Positions 10,570-23,650 are shown, counted from the first letter of the stretch. The stretch: 64,000 bases of DNA from Isoetes taiwanensis (GCA_021234155.1 JAJEKV010000032.1:7904736-7968735), one strand, 5' to 3'. Program-made: numbers and translations. The notes: a model not told the origin generated them from the sequence alone.

Positions 10570-13500
10570 TTAGCGAACATTTCTTCTCCGACTTCTCCAG
10601 GTACCCTATTTAAACACAAAATAAGTCGACTTTCATGGCACCAAAAAAGGGCAAAAGAAATGAAAACTTACCAAAGGCTCATCATCAGATTCTTTGTCAT
10701 CTGCTGATGCAACACCCCCCTTTTGTGGCTCCCCATCATTTGCCAAATTCCCTGCAGCATTTTTATGTGATTCGCCAGAGCTTTCAACTGAAGCTGATCC
10801 ATTCATGCCTATTTAAGTACAATAGATATAGATTATCATTTCCAGGTTCAATATCACAAGAGATGGTACCTTACACTAACCTTTAGAAATCTTTTGACTG
10901 GATGATGAATCCATCGTAACCTTTAAAAATTTCACCTGTTCGCCCTCGTGAAAAGCATATGGCCCACTGGCGACAGGTATTGAATCTTTTGGGGTAGAGG
11001 ACCCAGAGGCATTTGCAGATTTCGCATTAACCAGTCCTCGGCCTATGCTCTGAAGCATCCCTTCAGCATGTTCCTTCCCCTCCTTCTGAACTTTAGATGT
11101 AGAGCCAGTCCTGAATTAACATTAATATCAATTAGGAACAACATTGATGCCACAAGTATCCTGTTCAAGAGTTCTTCCTCTTACTTCTTATGGCTGCTTC
11201 TATTCGAGCCATCTTCCCTAACTAATGCATTGATGCTTGTTTGTTTCTTCAATTTTCCATGCCTGTTAAAACAAAACAGTAAGCTACGGAACAAAAATTG
11301 ATTTGCTAAGCTCAGAGGCAATGAGACATACTGCTGAGCAGGACTTGAAGGAGGGGAAGATTTTAATGAAGAACCCTGTAATATGATTTATAACAATTAG
11401 ACTTATGCAAACCTCAAGCGCGTCTGGCATAAAATATTCTGACCTTCTTCGGCGGAACATCTTCATCAACAAAATCCCATTTCTCTTTTGCCATGCTCAG
11501 AACTTCTTCATCTCCATCATCGTACACCACCTTTTAACACCATTAAATTCAGCTTAAGCCATTGAGACAAATACGTCAAAGAAACATAACATTTACCTTA
11601 TGCTTCTTTGTTTTAGCAATATACTCTGATATTTTTCCACGATAGAACCTAGTCAAACAGCAGGCTGACATTTAGGAATTTGGCAAAGGGCAACGGATAA
11701 TAGCAACCAGCACTCACTTCTTATCAAGAGGCCACCATACTCGTATCCGACGACCTACAAGCTGCTCATTCTCATTATCTCCTTCGTCCTTCCACACCTG
11801 AGCCTTCAACAGCCAAATCATGGATTATACACGCGCATAAAGAACGTGCTAGAGCTTCATAAAATATAACTACATACCTTCTCCCCCGAAGCCAACTTTT
11901 TGGGAAACTTCTTTGGCGTCTCCAAGCCCGCAGCATCTTCAGCCAAAGACTTACCAGGTGTATCTTTCAAGCTTCCAGGCGTCTAAAGAAAGAACCATGT
12001 TAGATTCAATTTTGCATGAAAAATTCCACAAAAAGGTGATATTGCTAGTACCTTCTGTCGACCCTCTGATGGTCCCGTTGTTTTCTTTCCACTTCCAGAT
12101 GCATCTGGCAATGATTTCTTTCTTCCATGGTCTGAATCATCATCCTTTTGGACTTTCTGATTTGATTTCCTGCCAGAAGACTTTTCTCCTCTCTCGTTCT
12201 TCTGTGGCTTTTCAATCGTAGAGTCCATGGCAGGCTGTTCCACTGCTTTCCGTCTTTTATCAGGTGTTGAAGGTGAGACAGCAGGAACTTCCAATGGTTG
12301 AGAATCAACTCTTATTTTCTTTGGGCGACCCCGCTTCGGAACCCGAGATGCCTCCTCATGAACGTCCTCTTTAACCTTATCTTCTTCACGGGCAGATTCC
12401 ATGTTTTCTTTACTTGGTCTTCCTCGTTTACGTTTCAAAGAACTCCCATCCTTCTCCTGTTTATCATTACCAACTTCCTCTAGCACCGAACCTTCTTTTG
12501 TTGCCTTCCCTAATTTGGATCTCCTCTCCACAGTTTTAGATTCACTGGGCTTCTCTGTTTGTTTACCCTTATGTGACAACCTTGCATTTGTTTCAGCTTT
12601 ACTCTTAGGCGTCTCCTTCACCTCCTTAGACATTACTTCAGCACTTTCGTGCCGATCTTTCTTTTGTTGTGGTTCATCATGTTCTTCTTCCCCTTCGTCC
12701 AAAGAAGCAGCATCTGAACTTCTTTTTCCTCGCTTTTTCCCCCCGTACGCATTTCTTCTAAACTGCGCGAACACATCCTCTGTCAAGCATGCTGGGAGGT
12801 CACTACCATCAACCTGGAAAAATCAAAACGAGGCACATTAGATCACACTGCCATTCCTAATCTTCCAAATTATGGCACCAGCGTGCACCTTCTGTACAGA
12901 ATCGGCAGCCTCATTGGTCGAGATTTTATAAAAAGTATTTGGTAAAGGAACATCTCCAGGATATGATCCAGGAAAGAGCTTCTTGCGGCCCAAGTCCTGT
13001 GTGATTACAAGCCCTATATCACACAATAAATGCATGTTCTGCAGGCAGAAAATAACATCTGTCTTGTTACAAAGAATTCACACAAATTGCACTTAGGCAA
13101 AATCCCTTTGATCACCTTAGTTTGATCTATGGATCCAGCATCCTCAGCTTTTTTAATGGTTCTAAAAATTTCAATAATTGCAGGCATATTTTCCAGCTCC
13201 TCTTTTTTCCTATGATCCTTCTTGCTAGGATCACCACGTCCACCGTCACTTTCTTGCTGAATTAATGCACGCAAGAAAAATAGCAACTGACTAGAAAACC
13301 AACACAGTTTAAAAATCAGAGATTAATCATGTCAAATTCAACATAAATGTTTCTATCTGTAGCTTGAATGGATTTGTACCGGTAATATGGTTCATAGACA
13401 CTAGGATTTGATGGTTGTTTTTCCTTGTCCGTTGCCTCCATCTCTGCCTTATCATATGATGGAAAGCGTGGGTGATGGGCAAGAACATAAATAAGGTATG

Positions 13501-16500
13501 CCAAAACATATTCTGGGTAGTTTTTCAATGAGGCAGCCGCATCCCCTTTTCCAGAATTAGCCTGGCGAACCCGGGCTTCACGGCGACAGGTATCAATAAA
13601 ATCCATCAAATATTGCCTTGACTGCAGTGAGTTTGATGCAATTATCAGCATCTCTAACTTCTAAAAGCAGTTTTAAGCAGTGGAACAAACCTCAGTAACT
13701 ACTGGATCTTTCAAATTGTCAATAGCACATAGTGCAAAGCTACATGCATATTTGAGATTTAAAGCACGTTCTCTCAAGTACTGGTGAGTTTTTGCAAGAA
13801 ACTGCTTCCGCACCTCAACAATAGGATCCTGAAGAATTAAATTGATCAACAATCAAGCTGAAGTATGCAAATATGCAAATATTACGCACGTACCTGAGCT
13901 GTCATTACAGTATGGCAAAAGATATTGCTATAGGAAATCCTATCCCACTTTGCCCATGCTGAAATCTGTAAATCCCAATGGCGTGATAGCCGTAAAACGG
14001 ACTTAGCAGCTGCAAGCCGGAGATGTGCCTTGTCAATGTCACTGAAGATAAATTTTAGTGAGATAATGGACCACCTTTAGCAAAAAAATATTTGTTAAAC
14101 TAATCTCTGAGATCCCAAAAAAAGACAAACTTTAACCTTAACCCACCTTGAATTTATCTCCCCACTAACTTCCCCATGTTGAAACAGTGTGGCCAATACA
14201 CCAAGCAATCCCTTTGGCTTTGGGCGCTGTACATCTTTGATTGGCAAGAAGCTCTTCACACATGCTTTTATTCCATAAACCTATGCAGGTAAACATAGCT
14301 CACTTCATTCTATGTAGCTTTAACCTCCTCCTAACCTCCACCTCTGACTTTCTGTTACACAAAATATACAAATGGCCAAACACTTTCTATTTACCTTTAA
14401 CAGGCACTCTTCACTTGGATTGTCCCAATCAGCATTTTCATCCACATGAGCCTGGGACGAGCAGAAAGGATAAATAATGATATAATTTAACTACAAATTT
14501 ATGACTTAAGGAAAAACGCTTACAGCAGAACGTTGCAGGACATTACGAACGATAAAGCAAATGACATCATGCTCTCGTGTTTCAAAAACTGATGTAGCAA
14601 TCTGGGATATACAGCCAAATGACTGGAAGACAGTTGGAAGATGTGCATTGGTTTCTATAGCTGTAAGAAGTTTCTGCAATAGCATAGACAAATGTTTATT
14701 TATAATGATAAAAACAACATAAAGACCACACATACTTACCGTATATAGGACTGACAGTGCCATCAACCCGGAATCTTCTGAGATTTCTGCAATGGCTGAG
14801 ACTCCATATTTTGCTTGCTTTCGGCTGCCCTCGAGACAAAGTTTCTCAAGGACAAGATTTACTGAGCTGAGAAACGCAACAATGCAACTCCATTAGCAGT
14901 AGCAGGCAGATAAATCGATGGGAAAACTACCAAAATACTCCCCAAAGTTTTGAAAGTTTCCTCATACCCCTTCATGTTTAAAACGTCCCTACATTATAAT
15001 GTAGGGGCATTTTGGTAACTTTAACCCATGAAGGAGCAATGAGGGAATTTTCAGAACTTCGATTTAGTAGTTTTCACTGATTATAGTAATTTACAAATTA
15101 GAAAAACTGAGAACAGACAACGACAACACTTATCAGCATCTCAAGAACATCCGATCTCTTTCAATCAAGATACACAATTCAAAAAACAACTTAGGATGTT
15201 TAAGACCTACAATTCAAATAAGGACGGAATAAAGACGACAAACCTGATATCTCCTGTAATCTCTTCCCGCACAGAAGCACCTGCTTTGGCCAGAATATGG
15301 GCAATACCTTCCTTAATAGAGTCGTCTTCTTCTTTCAATAGTTGAACTAGGATGCTTCCGGTTCCCTCCAACAGTACAGGAAAAAATCCTGCAATCTCCT
15401 GCAGTAAAATTACCAAACGACCATGATAAGAGATTAAACAACCCAATACAAATGGAATCCAAATGGATTGCATGCTTAGGACATACCACAAGCAAATTCA
15501 AGCTTGCAATCAGCAACTCTTTGTTGTTCTCATCCTTCCATTTGTTCACTTCATTTAATGCAGCCTTGACATGTTCTTTGCCAAAAAGTATGTATGAGCA
15601 TTTCACTGCCAGCATCTTTATAAACTCATAAAGCAAATGCTTTTCTCCAATTCTTTTAAGAAGCTCGTCCTGGTCAAAGAACCATACTTGTATATATAGT
15701 TACGAACACAAGTAATTCAAAAGTAATTTAAGGAAAAAACTATTACCCGTGTACTGAAGGCCTCAGACATTGTTGTATTCGGATTTAAGAGGGTAGACAA
15801 GGCCTTGAAGATGTTGTTATCCTTTAGTTGAAGAAGCTTTTGAATGTTCTCTTCTGCTTTAGCAGAATCCACAAATGCAGTAGCAATCACCTTGCAGCAG
15901 GCATTCACCCTTTTCTGCATGTCAGCTTTGTCTTCTTCCTGCAATCAGTCTCCACACTGTGAGGATGCAACTAACTGGCATACGATACTAGCATCTTAAG
16001 TGCAAGAACATCATTATACCTTCATTTTTTGCCGTAATGATAAGAAAGATTGCATTTCATGCTGTAAGCTGAATAAAGATCAGATCAGATCAGCATTATT
16101 GATGAGAAGACAACAACTATTGTCAGTAAAAATATAAACAATACCGTTGTTTCTGCGAAAGCACACGTTCTAGGGCCTTTCTGTCATTCTGATCAAAGAT
16201 TACAAACATTCTAACCCAGCGCTTCACCCGCTCCATGACACTAAGCTTGTGCTCAAATAATTCTTCTGTGAGAACCAATTCAATACCTTGTGGTCTGCAA
16301 AACCCGCATCATTGAAGACGAAAAAAATAGAAAATGCAAAACACAGATTAATATTCCGTGCTCATAAAATCAAGACAGCTCAAATTCTGGCATACCTAAA
16401 TTCTTTAACATCCTTGTCATAACAGCATCTAAGAATCCTGCTAGGAATCCATTCCAAATCCTCATCTAAAGCAGACATGTCATCAGAACTTTTACTGCAA

Positions 16501-18755
16501 TTGGTAGCGTAAACCTCCGTCAGCCTATGCAGAGTGTCCCTCCTCACGGATGTCTGCAAAAGAAAAACAGTCCAGTCTGTTTAAAAAAATCCAAGCAGAT
16601 ATGACTGAAACCAATATGATAACCTCTGTATCCCGTAGTCTCGTAGCTACATGTTCTAGAAGTTTCATTGGTACACTTTTCAAATTAATTTTGGCAATAT
16701 CACAAACTGCAGCCACAACTCGCATTCTAACTTTGTCATCATAGTCCAATATTCGCTCCTCTAGACAAGCTGCCATGTAATTGCAGAAAAACAATTCGTA
16801 TTAAAATATGAAGATCAATATTAACTATCTTGCATTTTCCAAAACTTACAAAGGATCTCTGGTGTTCCAGATGCTGTGGGTTTAGCCAGAATGCAATTCT
16901 TTGCACAATCTATAACTGCCAAGCGGACTTCCACAGATTTATCAGTGAATCTCTTCAAAAATTCAGAAAACAACTGCTTGTATTCCCGTGCAACATGCTT
17001 TCCTGGCAAAGCAAAAAGCCTTCCAATTAGCTCAACTGCTTTCAGGCGCACATCCACACTCTCCGGCGCCTGCATAGATTAAATTAAAACTTTAGGAAAA
17101 AATCCCATCAATAGTAAGAAAAGTTATAATAGCAAATTCGAGAACTACATATAGCATACCGAGAGCTCCTCAGTCAAACTTGGAATAACGCCTATCAACA
17201 GTTTTGGGGCACACTTGTATAAGCCATATATCATATCATGATAATCTTCAGGCAGCCCACCAAGCGAGCTTTTTAACTCTGTCATTGTTAATGCCATAAA
17301 ACGCTTGACATGTGGCCCTAAATCTTCTCCACAGCTTTGGACAAAATCAAACGCCAACTTATGAGCAGCAGATGACTCATCCTGCACACAGTCAAACACG
17401 TCTTGAAGAGTTATATGCATATAACAAAAGAATGGATAAATTCAAAAAGTGAAGTACTACAAACTAAGGATAAGAAATGCTTCTTGCAAAGTACCTTCAA
17501 TAAGTTTGATAAAATCTCTTTTAGAAGCGGGTGAGGTACAGCACTCTCCAAAGCTATTTCTTGCATAATGCTCTTCATTGCTGATCGGACATGCTGAGGA
17601 TGCTCGAGTCTAACAAGTAAATACAGAGCTGCATAAGTCATCTGATCTATACCTATCAATTAAGGAGGTAAAAGAATGATAGCTTGCTGACCTAGTCTTT
17701 GCAAAAAATACTTTGAACATCTCAACAATGAGATCGTCACAGAGATCCAGCATTACTATACAAAATTTCACACTAGCCACATCTTCTAAAATCATTGCCC
17801 TCCTCTGAAATAATGGACTAGTTATCTGATCCAGCCCTCGAAAAGTCTCGACTATAAGCTCAAAAATGTCCTGATGAGGTAGAAAAAGATTTATAAAATA
17901 TCATTACACTGACTCATGACAAGTTGTCAGATTAGCAACTTTGTTCCCCGCCGTACCTTTAATATATTATCGTCTTCATAGGGACAGTCTGGTGCGCGTA
18001 TTCTGATTATTTCAGCTATACATGTTGCCACCAGCAACCTCACTTCCTTGTCCGGATGTTTTAAAAGCCCTGGTAAAACAACAGCATCCGTGCAAGGCTT
18101 CATAGATTTTATGGTGTCTTCACCAGGTGTTTGGGCTATGCCATCGAGCCTTGATGCAATTTTCTGTATGCATGCCAACAAACATCAGTACTTTCGTGGT
18201 AATAATGAGCTGAACCATATAATTCTTTGCCAACTGTTCTTGACGTTTCAGTAAGGCAAACTAAATCTGAAAGCATGCCATGTTTCTATTTCAGACCACA
18301 ATTTTTGTAAATCTGAAACTCCATGGTAAGTGAATGATATAATTCTTGTCTTAGGAGATGGTTAGGTCAAACGCCATCCTTATTGAGCGATGCATCTTTA
18401 TTTTTTTAAAAAAACTTGCCTTCTGCAACTGCTTCTTGTTTACACAAATATAGTTCAAGACCCTATTGCTTATGTTTTCCGAGGTTTTATAAATCTGCCC
18501 CAACTACCCCGTAGCATTCCTGCTAACACAACTATGGTAACTGCATAATTTACCAAGCACCCCTGCAAGCAAATGCTTGTCTAAAAAGCAGCTAAAATCC
18601 AGCCTTGAGCTTCGAAAACTCAAACACAAAACCCACAAAACCCATAAAAACCGTACCTTAAGATTCTTAATCAAGGCTTCTTTGTTCTCCCCAGGCTCAG
18701 CAATTCGACGACCCAACTCCTGGAGGCTCGTTTGACCCTCCTCCGTAACTCCCAT
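10570..18755 (-). CDS. PDS5: sister chromatid cohesion protein PDS5 homologue (HEAT repeats, AT-hooks, Tudor)
   Basis: PDS5 is a HEAT-repeat cofactor that binds cohesin on chromatin and controls its loading, release and acetylation. I placed 32 exons by GT-AG sites (descending): 18755-18657, 18163-17957, 17870-17692, 17609-17495, 17381-17160, 17069-16850, 16769-16624, 16553-16396, 16294-16145, 16068-16020, 15938-15747, 15669-15487, 15398-15244, 14866-14740, 14673-14524, 14451-14395, 14280-14147, 14041-13894, 13828-13691, 13621-13380, 13290-13116, 13038-12889, 12813-12052, 11982-11878, 11797-11718, 11648-11597, 11530-11444, 11375-11332, 11262-11185, 11110-10881, 10808-10672, 10605-10570. They total 5,007 nt, exactly in frame: 1,668 residues, close to long plant PDS5 proteins. 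Residues 1-1130 are helical HEAT/PDS5 core (MGVTEEGQTSLQELGRRI at the start). Exon 23 (1133-1386) is charged and carries two AT-hooks (RKRGRPSK at 1261, PKRGRPKK at 1291). Residues about 1434-1490 are a Tudor domain (VGRRIRVWWPLDKKFYRG, then VVYDDGDEE). The ATG at 18755 is the first in-frame one after an upstream stop. No break was seen, so I regard it as functional. Confidence 0.93.
14920..15077. mobile_element. palindromic MITE in PDS5 intron 13
   Basis: The block lies wholly within the intron between the exons ending at 15244 and starting at 14866. It is one long imperfect palindrome centred at 14996/14997, with a perfect 20-bp core (14987-15006). Its arms run to GGGAAAACTACC on the left and GTAGTTTTC on the right. 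The tip resembles that of the Mutator-like MITE at 8997 (GGGAAAATTACC), so the two may be related. No clear target duplication remains. Splice sites of the intron are untouched. Confidence 0.65.
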
Positions 18756-19060
18756 ACTTGGGAAAACTTTGGGCGCAAATCTTGTTTTGAAAAAAAAACA
18801 GGGAGCCTAGCAAATCGTGGAAAAGGGTTGTTCTGTTCTCAAGCTCGGGCGTGTAGAAGCGGTCGGGCCATGGCGCTGAGGCGTCAGAGAGGCGTCATAG
18901 CCTACGAGCTTGGTCGGAAATGGTGCTAAGCTTTCCTCTCGCTGCGGAAACAGGGGGGAAAATATTGAGTAAAAATGAGGCCCAGTTTGTTCCCGTTTCT
19001 CTTTTTCTATCTCATTCCCCTCGACAAACACACTGCTTTACTTAATAATAAACCCTTGGA
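18756..19060 (-). promoter_or_regulatory. PDS5 5' leader / promoter region
   Basis: This lies directly upstream of the PDS5 start codon. A short upstream frame of 10 codons (18871-18839, MARPLLHARA then stop) and an even shorter one (MTPL) precede the main start and could reduce translation if they are in the mRNA. No convincing TATA box is visible, and the transcription start is unknown. Confidence 0.35.
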
Positions 19061-19562
19061 GGAAAATTTAGAACCCAAAAAAGTGGTGTCCTCTAGACGA
19101 TTTTCCTATAGAATTCTTCATTACACCTCCAAATTTCACATCCTCTAAAACCCCTTTTTACCCATCTACTGTATTAGCCTACTTTACATCTATCTTCATG
19201 TTCTTTCCTTGTTCCAAAGTTCTCTTTACTTAATTCCCCTTCAGACCTGCAATTGCTAGAACGAATTCGGCCCTCTACTTTAAAAATTCTGAGTTTCTAA
19301 TGGATCTCGCATCTGCAACTATACCCCCCGCTATAGTAGTCTATCTATTTTATAGCTTAAAGGCTTGCAAACTCAAAATAATAACCATGACGAGAACGAA
19401 TGCAAATACATAAGCCGAATATGAAATAAAAGAATTTAGTAAGATGTTTTTTTAAAGTTTGCTTATTAGCAATGCTTAAATGATATGAGATTTGTTTGAT
19501 TTAGTTTATAGTAGTTGCAACATGTTCGTTCTTTTTTCTATCGTGTTCATAATGGTTTGGGA
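19061..19562. other. no gene seen
   Basis: This is AT-rich intergenic sequence without recognisable genes or repeats. Confidence 0.4.
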
Positions 19563-20043
19563 TGTAGAGGGAAGCTTTATTTATCGTAAGTGTCTCTCTT
19601 TTTAATAGGTGTTTAGAATCTTCATCGAAGCGATGTCAATATTCATGTCTTGTTCACAATGGTTTGGGATGTATAGGGAAAGGGAAGCAGGGGATGCCTT
19701 TCCGCAACAGCAGCAGGGGCCTCGCAGTCAGCAATAGCCATGAGGGGGTTTGTTGTTGTTGCGGAAAGGGAGCCTCACCCCTTCTCCTACAAAAATGGAA
19801 AGGGAGAGCCAAAGAAATCTAATTTGTGCCAACCTATTGCTCCGCTTCTGTCATCGGATAGGTGAAATTGTTCGCCCCAACCTCCATTTCGAAATATTGG
19901 CAACTGCCGCACGGCATCACCAAAACAATCTTCCGGAATAGTGGGTGACCCACTTTCCATTTTGTAGAGGGAGGCTTTATTTATTGTAAGTGTTTTTCTT
20001 TCTAATGGGTGTTTGGAATCTTCATGGAAACAATGTAGTTCTT
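19563..20043. repeat. pair of direct repeats of about 72 bp, 410 bp apart
   Basis: A block starting TGTAGAGGGA(A/G)GCTTTATT at 19564 recurs at 19973 with about 85% identity, including GTGTTT(A/G)GAATCTTCAT near its end. The intervening 330 bp has no coding sense that I recognise. A very small LTR-type element (TRIM) is one possible explanation, but no primer-binding site was found. Confidence 0.5.
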
Positions 20044-20173
20044 TACCTTCCCTAAACATCGCTAATCTTGTGACACGCTCTTTTCATAAACTTTCCTATT
20101 TAAATTCAAGTGATTCTTGGACCATACCTTATGTCTACACGATATTGTTGTTGCAATAAGTATCTAAGATATA

Positions 20174-20340
20174 TAAGGTAAGGTTATCGGACTAGCCGAG
20201 GCTAATAACCGAAAGTGCATAATCAAGGTCGTACATTCGAGAAGTTGTGGCCAAGGCCATACATTCGAGGCCCCTCGAATGTACGGCCTCGGCCATACAC
20301 TTTTGGTTGTCAGCCAAGGCAAAGTCCGATAATTGCCTTA
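20174..20340. mobile_element. 167-bp foldback element (near-complete palindrome)
   Basis: The left half (from TAAGGTAAGGTTATCGG) is matched by the reverse complement of the right half (from TAAGGCAATTATCGG) along its whole length. The two meet at a tight hairpin at 20249-20294, with 22-bp arms, two mismatches and a 2-nt loop. It would fold into a long single stem. It is either a foldback MITE or, less likely, a small-RNA precursor. Confidence 0.65.
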
Positions 20341-20344
20341 TTGG

Positions 20345-22080
20345 GCTTATAATGATGGAAATTGATAGAGCGGGGGACACCAATACTTATTAATATTGCA
20401 CCAATACTGATAATAAAAAAAACAAGAACTCTTGCTTTACGCGCAAGTTCGATAGGGAATGTTTTGCTTTTTCCATTTCTATTTCTTTGCCTGCGTATTT
20501 CTTCGAATTTTCTTATCTAATCTCATCAAATAGTGACACATGGATGCGGGGCAAGGGGACTTGCTATCAAGCTTTAGATTTGCTGCAGATACAAGTGTTT
20601 GTTGTCGACATGAGCCAACAAAGCTCGAGCTCGTGTTGGACTGGCTTCTGATGTTGAGCAACATGAAAATGGAACGTAAGACATTTCAAATTTTGAGTTT
20701 TTCGGTTAGCATTGTTAGTTCCTATGCCTTTTCCCTTTTCACTCCGCCTTGCCCTTTTTAACTGTCTATCCGTCCTTGATCAATACTAGGGTATTCTTGC
20801 TCCTTTAAAATGCTAGCCTCTAGCTTACCACCAAGCAAAGACCTATATCATGATAATCTGATTATCATGCTTTTAACCAAGCATAATTCTCTTTATGCCA
20901 ACACATACTCTAACCTCTTAGAATGCTCATGAATGATCTAGAAGCTGATGGCAGCTTCTTATCCAAAAGTCAAATATTTTTATTGCTATAGAGCGAACTC
21001 CAAACAAAACACCAAATCCAACACTTAAATGAAGTCGTATCTAGACATTCGATCAAAGTCTTCACAGAGTAATCTTACATTATTATTAGAGCACTAGTAT
21101 ACATAAACAAGGTGTTGCGCACGAAGGGTTGCCCTCCAGTTTCTCCTCCAGTTTCTTGAGGGTGAAGGGGCCTAAATCAAACTTGTCCTTATGGTTGTTG
21201 GCTTAAGCTAGAGATAAATTTTGGGGAGAAATAAAATGAAATGTTTATTAGTTATGTTTGCAGACCACCAGAACATTCAATATTATAGAAAATATAATCT
21301 AATGCATTCTCACACAGCAATGCATTAGCACCTTCTCCTAAATTTCCTCTCAGAGCAGTATCACCAACTTTCTGTTGTTGATCTTATGTTATATTGCATG
21401 TTGTTGCTTGAATGCCTTGCAAAGAGAATTGAACAAAAGAAACATAATCTGAAAAAAACAACACGACATACACAACAAAACCCTCGAGGGGAATTTTCCC
21501 TTATACATAATTTGACCGCCAAGAAGCCTAATTAAAGAAAAAACTAGCTTTGAAAATTTCATATTATTCAACCATTTAAACTGCAACAGGGGCTACGATG
21601 GTGCTAATCCCTCTCTTTCTCTTTTGCATCCTCCTCCCCTTTCCCAACCAAAAAAAAATCAATAGCCATGGATCCTTATTCTAGGGTGATCCATCGGTCG
21701 GCAGATGCTTCTCCGTTCTAATGCACTTGTAGTCTTTGGAGGATTAAAATGAACTATGTAGCATCCACGCAATGGAAATTATTGAATCTCTATGCCACTA
21801 TCTTGATTCTTTGCGTTGTCATTCGTACAAAATAGAAAGGGTTCGAAAGAATTATAATTATTTAATCCTCTAGAGAATATTGAAGAATCTGGTGAGAGAG
21901 AGATTGAGAATCCTGTTTTGACTCATTGTTCTCAGAGAAAATATCCTTTATATCCCAAGGAATCGAATAATATAATGTTATTCCCCTTACTCGTGCCAAT
22001 AATACCCACCTCCCGATGATCTATGAGCCCGCAATGAACACCATGGGCAATATCGAAATTATTATCTCTGAAGGCCGCAA
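20345..22080. other. no gene seen
   Basis: This intergenic, AT-rich stretch has no conserved coding blocks or strong repeats that I could find. Confidence 0.4.
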
Positions 22081-23085
22081 TTAACGCCAACATTCCAGAG
22101 CAAGCAGCCCTTCCCCATGTTCAGTATATCCTGCAATCATTGTACCCCAAGTGATGACATTTAGGCTCGTAAGACTATCAAAGACTTCGCGAGCTTTCTT
22201 TAGGTCGCCACATTTTGCATACATGTCAACAAGAGAATTCTCAACAACAATGTCCATATGCATCCCAGTCTTTATAACCCATTCATGAATTTGTTTTCCT
22301 TTTTGTAAGTCTTGTATGCTGACACATGCTTTCAGCAAGCTTGAAACTATGAATTTATCTGGTTTTATCCTTTCAGCCTCCATCTCATCAAAAACTTTTA
22401 CAGCAAGGAGTCCTTCCCCAAATTGAGCACATCCTGCAATCTTAAAACACCAGGTGCTCATATCTCGGTTTGTCAATTTGCTAAAAATATTAAGTGCCTC
22501 TTCCATGCTTCCAATTTTAAGATACATATCGAGAATTGTATTCCCCATAACTATATCAATTTTGGGACCACCCCCACATGCGATGATCTGTTCATGGATA
22601 TGCCGGCCATGTTGTATTGCATTAACACTGCCACAAGCCTTGAGCATACCCCAGTATGCAACTTTGTTAGGCTTTACGCCCTCACTTTGCATCCTATAGC
22701 AATATTCCATCGCAAGATGCCCTTCCCCAAGTTGGGCATATCCTGTGATCATTGAACACCATGTCACTAGATCTCTATTAAGTGATTCAAAGACCCTGCC
22801 TGCTTCGCCTAATCTCATACACTTGATATACATGTCAACAAGTGTATTTCCGACCATAACATCGGATTCAAACTCATTTTCAATGATCTACTCATGGATG
22901 GATCTTCCAATTACTATAGCCCCTATATTGCCGCATGCCTTTAAGCCACTTGAAAATGTATATTGTCCAGGCTTCATGCCCTCATCTTGCATCTTGTTGA
23001 AGCACTGCAGGGCAAGAAGGCCCTCGCCATGCTGTGCATATCCTACATGTTTAAAAGAAAAGAAATGTTCTTGAAGCTTCTGAAA
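22081..23085 (-). pseudogene. truncated PPR (PLS-type) gene fragment
   Basis: The minus strand encodes about 330 residues of tandem pentatricopeptide repeats of the PLS kind. Markers include GNTLVDMYIKC, GNTILDMYLKIG and VENSLVDMYAKCG, each followed by a (V/M)F..L..(R/L)(D/N)...W..(M/K)I(T/A)G(Y/C)(A/T)(Q/E).GEG.LA core. Such proteins bind organelle RNA and often direct C-to-U editing. Here the reading begins mid-repeat at about 23085, carries an in-frame stop at 22890-22888 (…SIHE, stop, IIENEFES…), and ends abruptly at ...LALECWR without the E/DYW tail. The 258-residue open part (22857-22081) begins at an internal Met. I call it a pseudogene fragment. Confidence 0.8.
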
Positions 23086-23650
23086 AAGGATTGAGGGTTA
23101 CGCTGCCTGCTTCAGCTACTGCTCTGTTAGAGAATAAAAAATCGTTCAGAAGACCGCTCTTGCAATTTGTGCTTAAGATTTACACTCCATCGATTTATTT
23201 TCGGTAATGATAGAAGGCAGAGGAGAATACCCTGCCATTTTCATCAAATTCGAAGTGGAAGAGGAAGCATAAAAGAACCCAGAAGCACTAAGGCTGAGGA
23301 TGCAATCTGCCAGGGGGCTCATGAGGAAGATATGGGGACCACACCTCAGTGAGGAACCCAAAAAAACGAAACACACAATGAACCACCCAAGCACTAATGC
23401 ATGAACCATAAAAACATAAAAAACTAAACGAACCCATACAAACATAGCGGACAAGGGATGAGAAGCAACACAATGCAAGCTCGCAAAGCACCATCCAACC
23501 CCGGGGGCAAGGCAATAATATAAAGAACAAAAAAGAACAAATCAAAGGTAACTAACATATTCATGAGGGGACTCTTACCTCCATCATAAATGGAAGGGCA
23601 CCTAAAACATACAATTAGCATATACCACCACCCCGAAGGAGGGGCCATAA
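23086..23650. other. A-rich anonymous DNA (possible retroelement body, minus strand)
   Basis: The + strand is A/C-rich. On the minus strand it would be the T-rich body downstream of the tRNA-like head at 23715. No protein is recognised. Confidence 0.25.

Noticed and set aside
11983-12841. Open frames on the + strand opposite PDS5 exon 23
   Set aside because: They are shadows of the charged minus-strand exon; the minus reading has domains and splice sites.
18839-18871. Upstream frame in the PDS5 leader as a regulatory uORF
   Set aside because: The transcription start is unknown, so it may not be in the mRNA; mentioned only as a possibility.
22423-23074. Plus-strand frames over the PPR region
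   Set aside because: Antisense to a clear PPR reading; no independent support.
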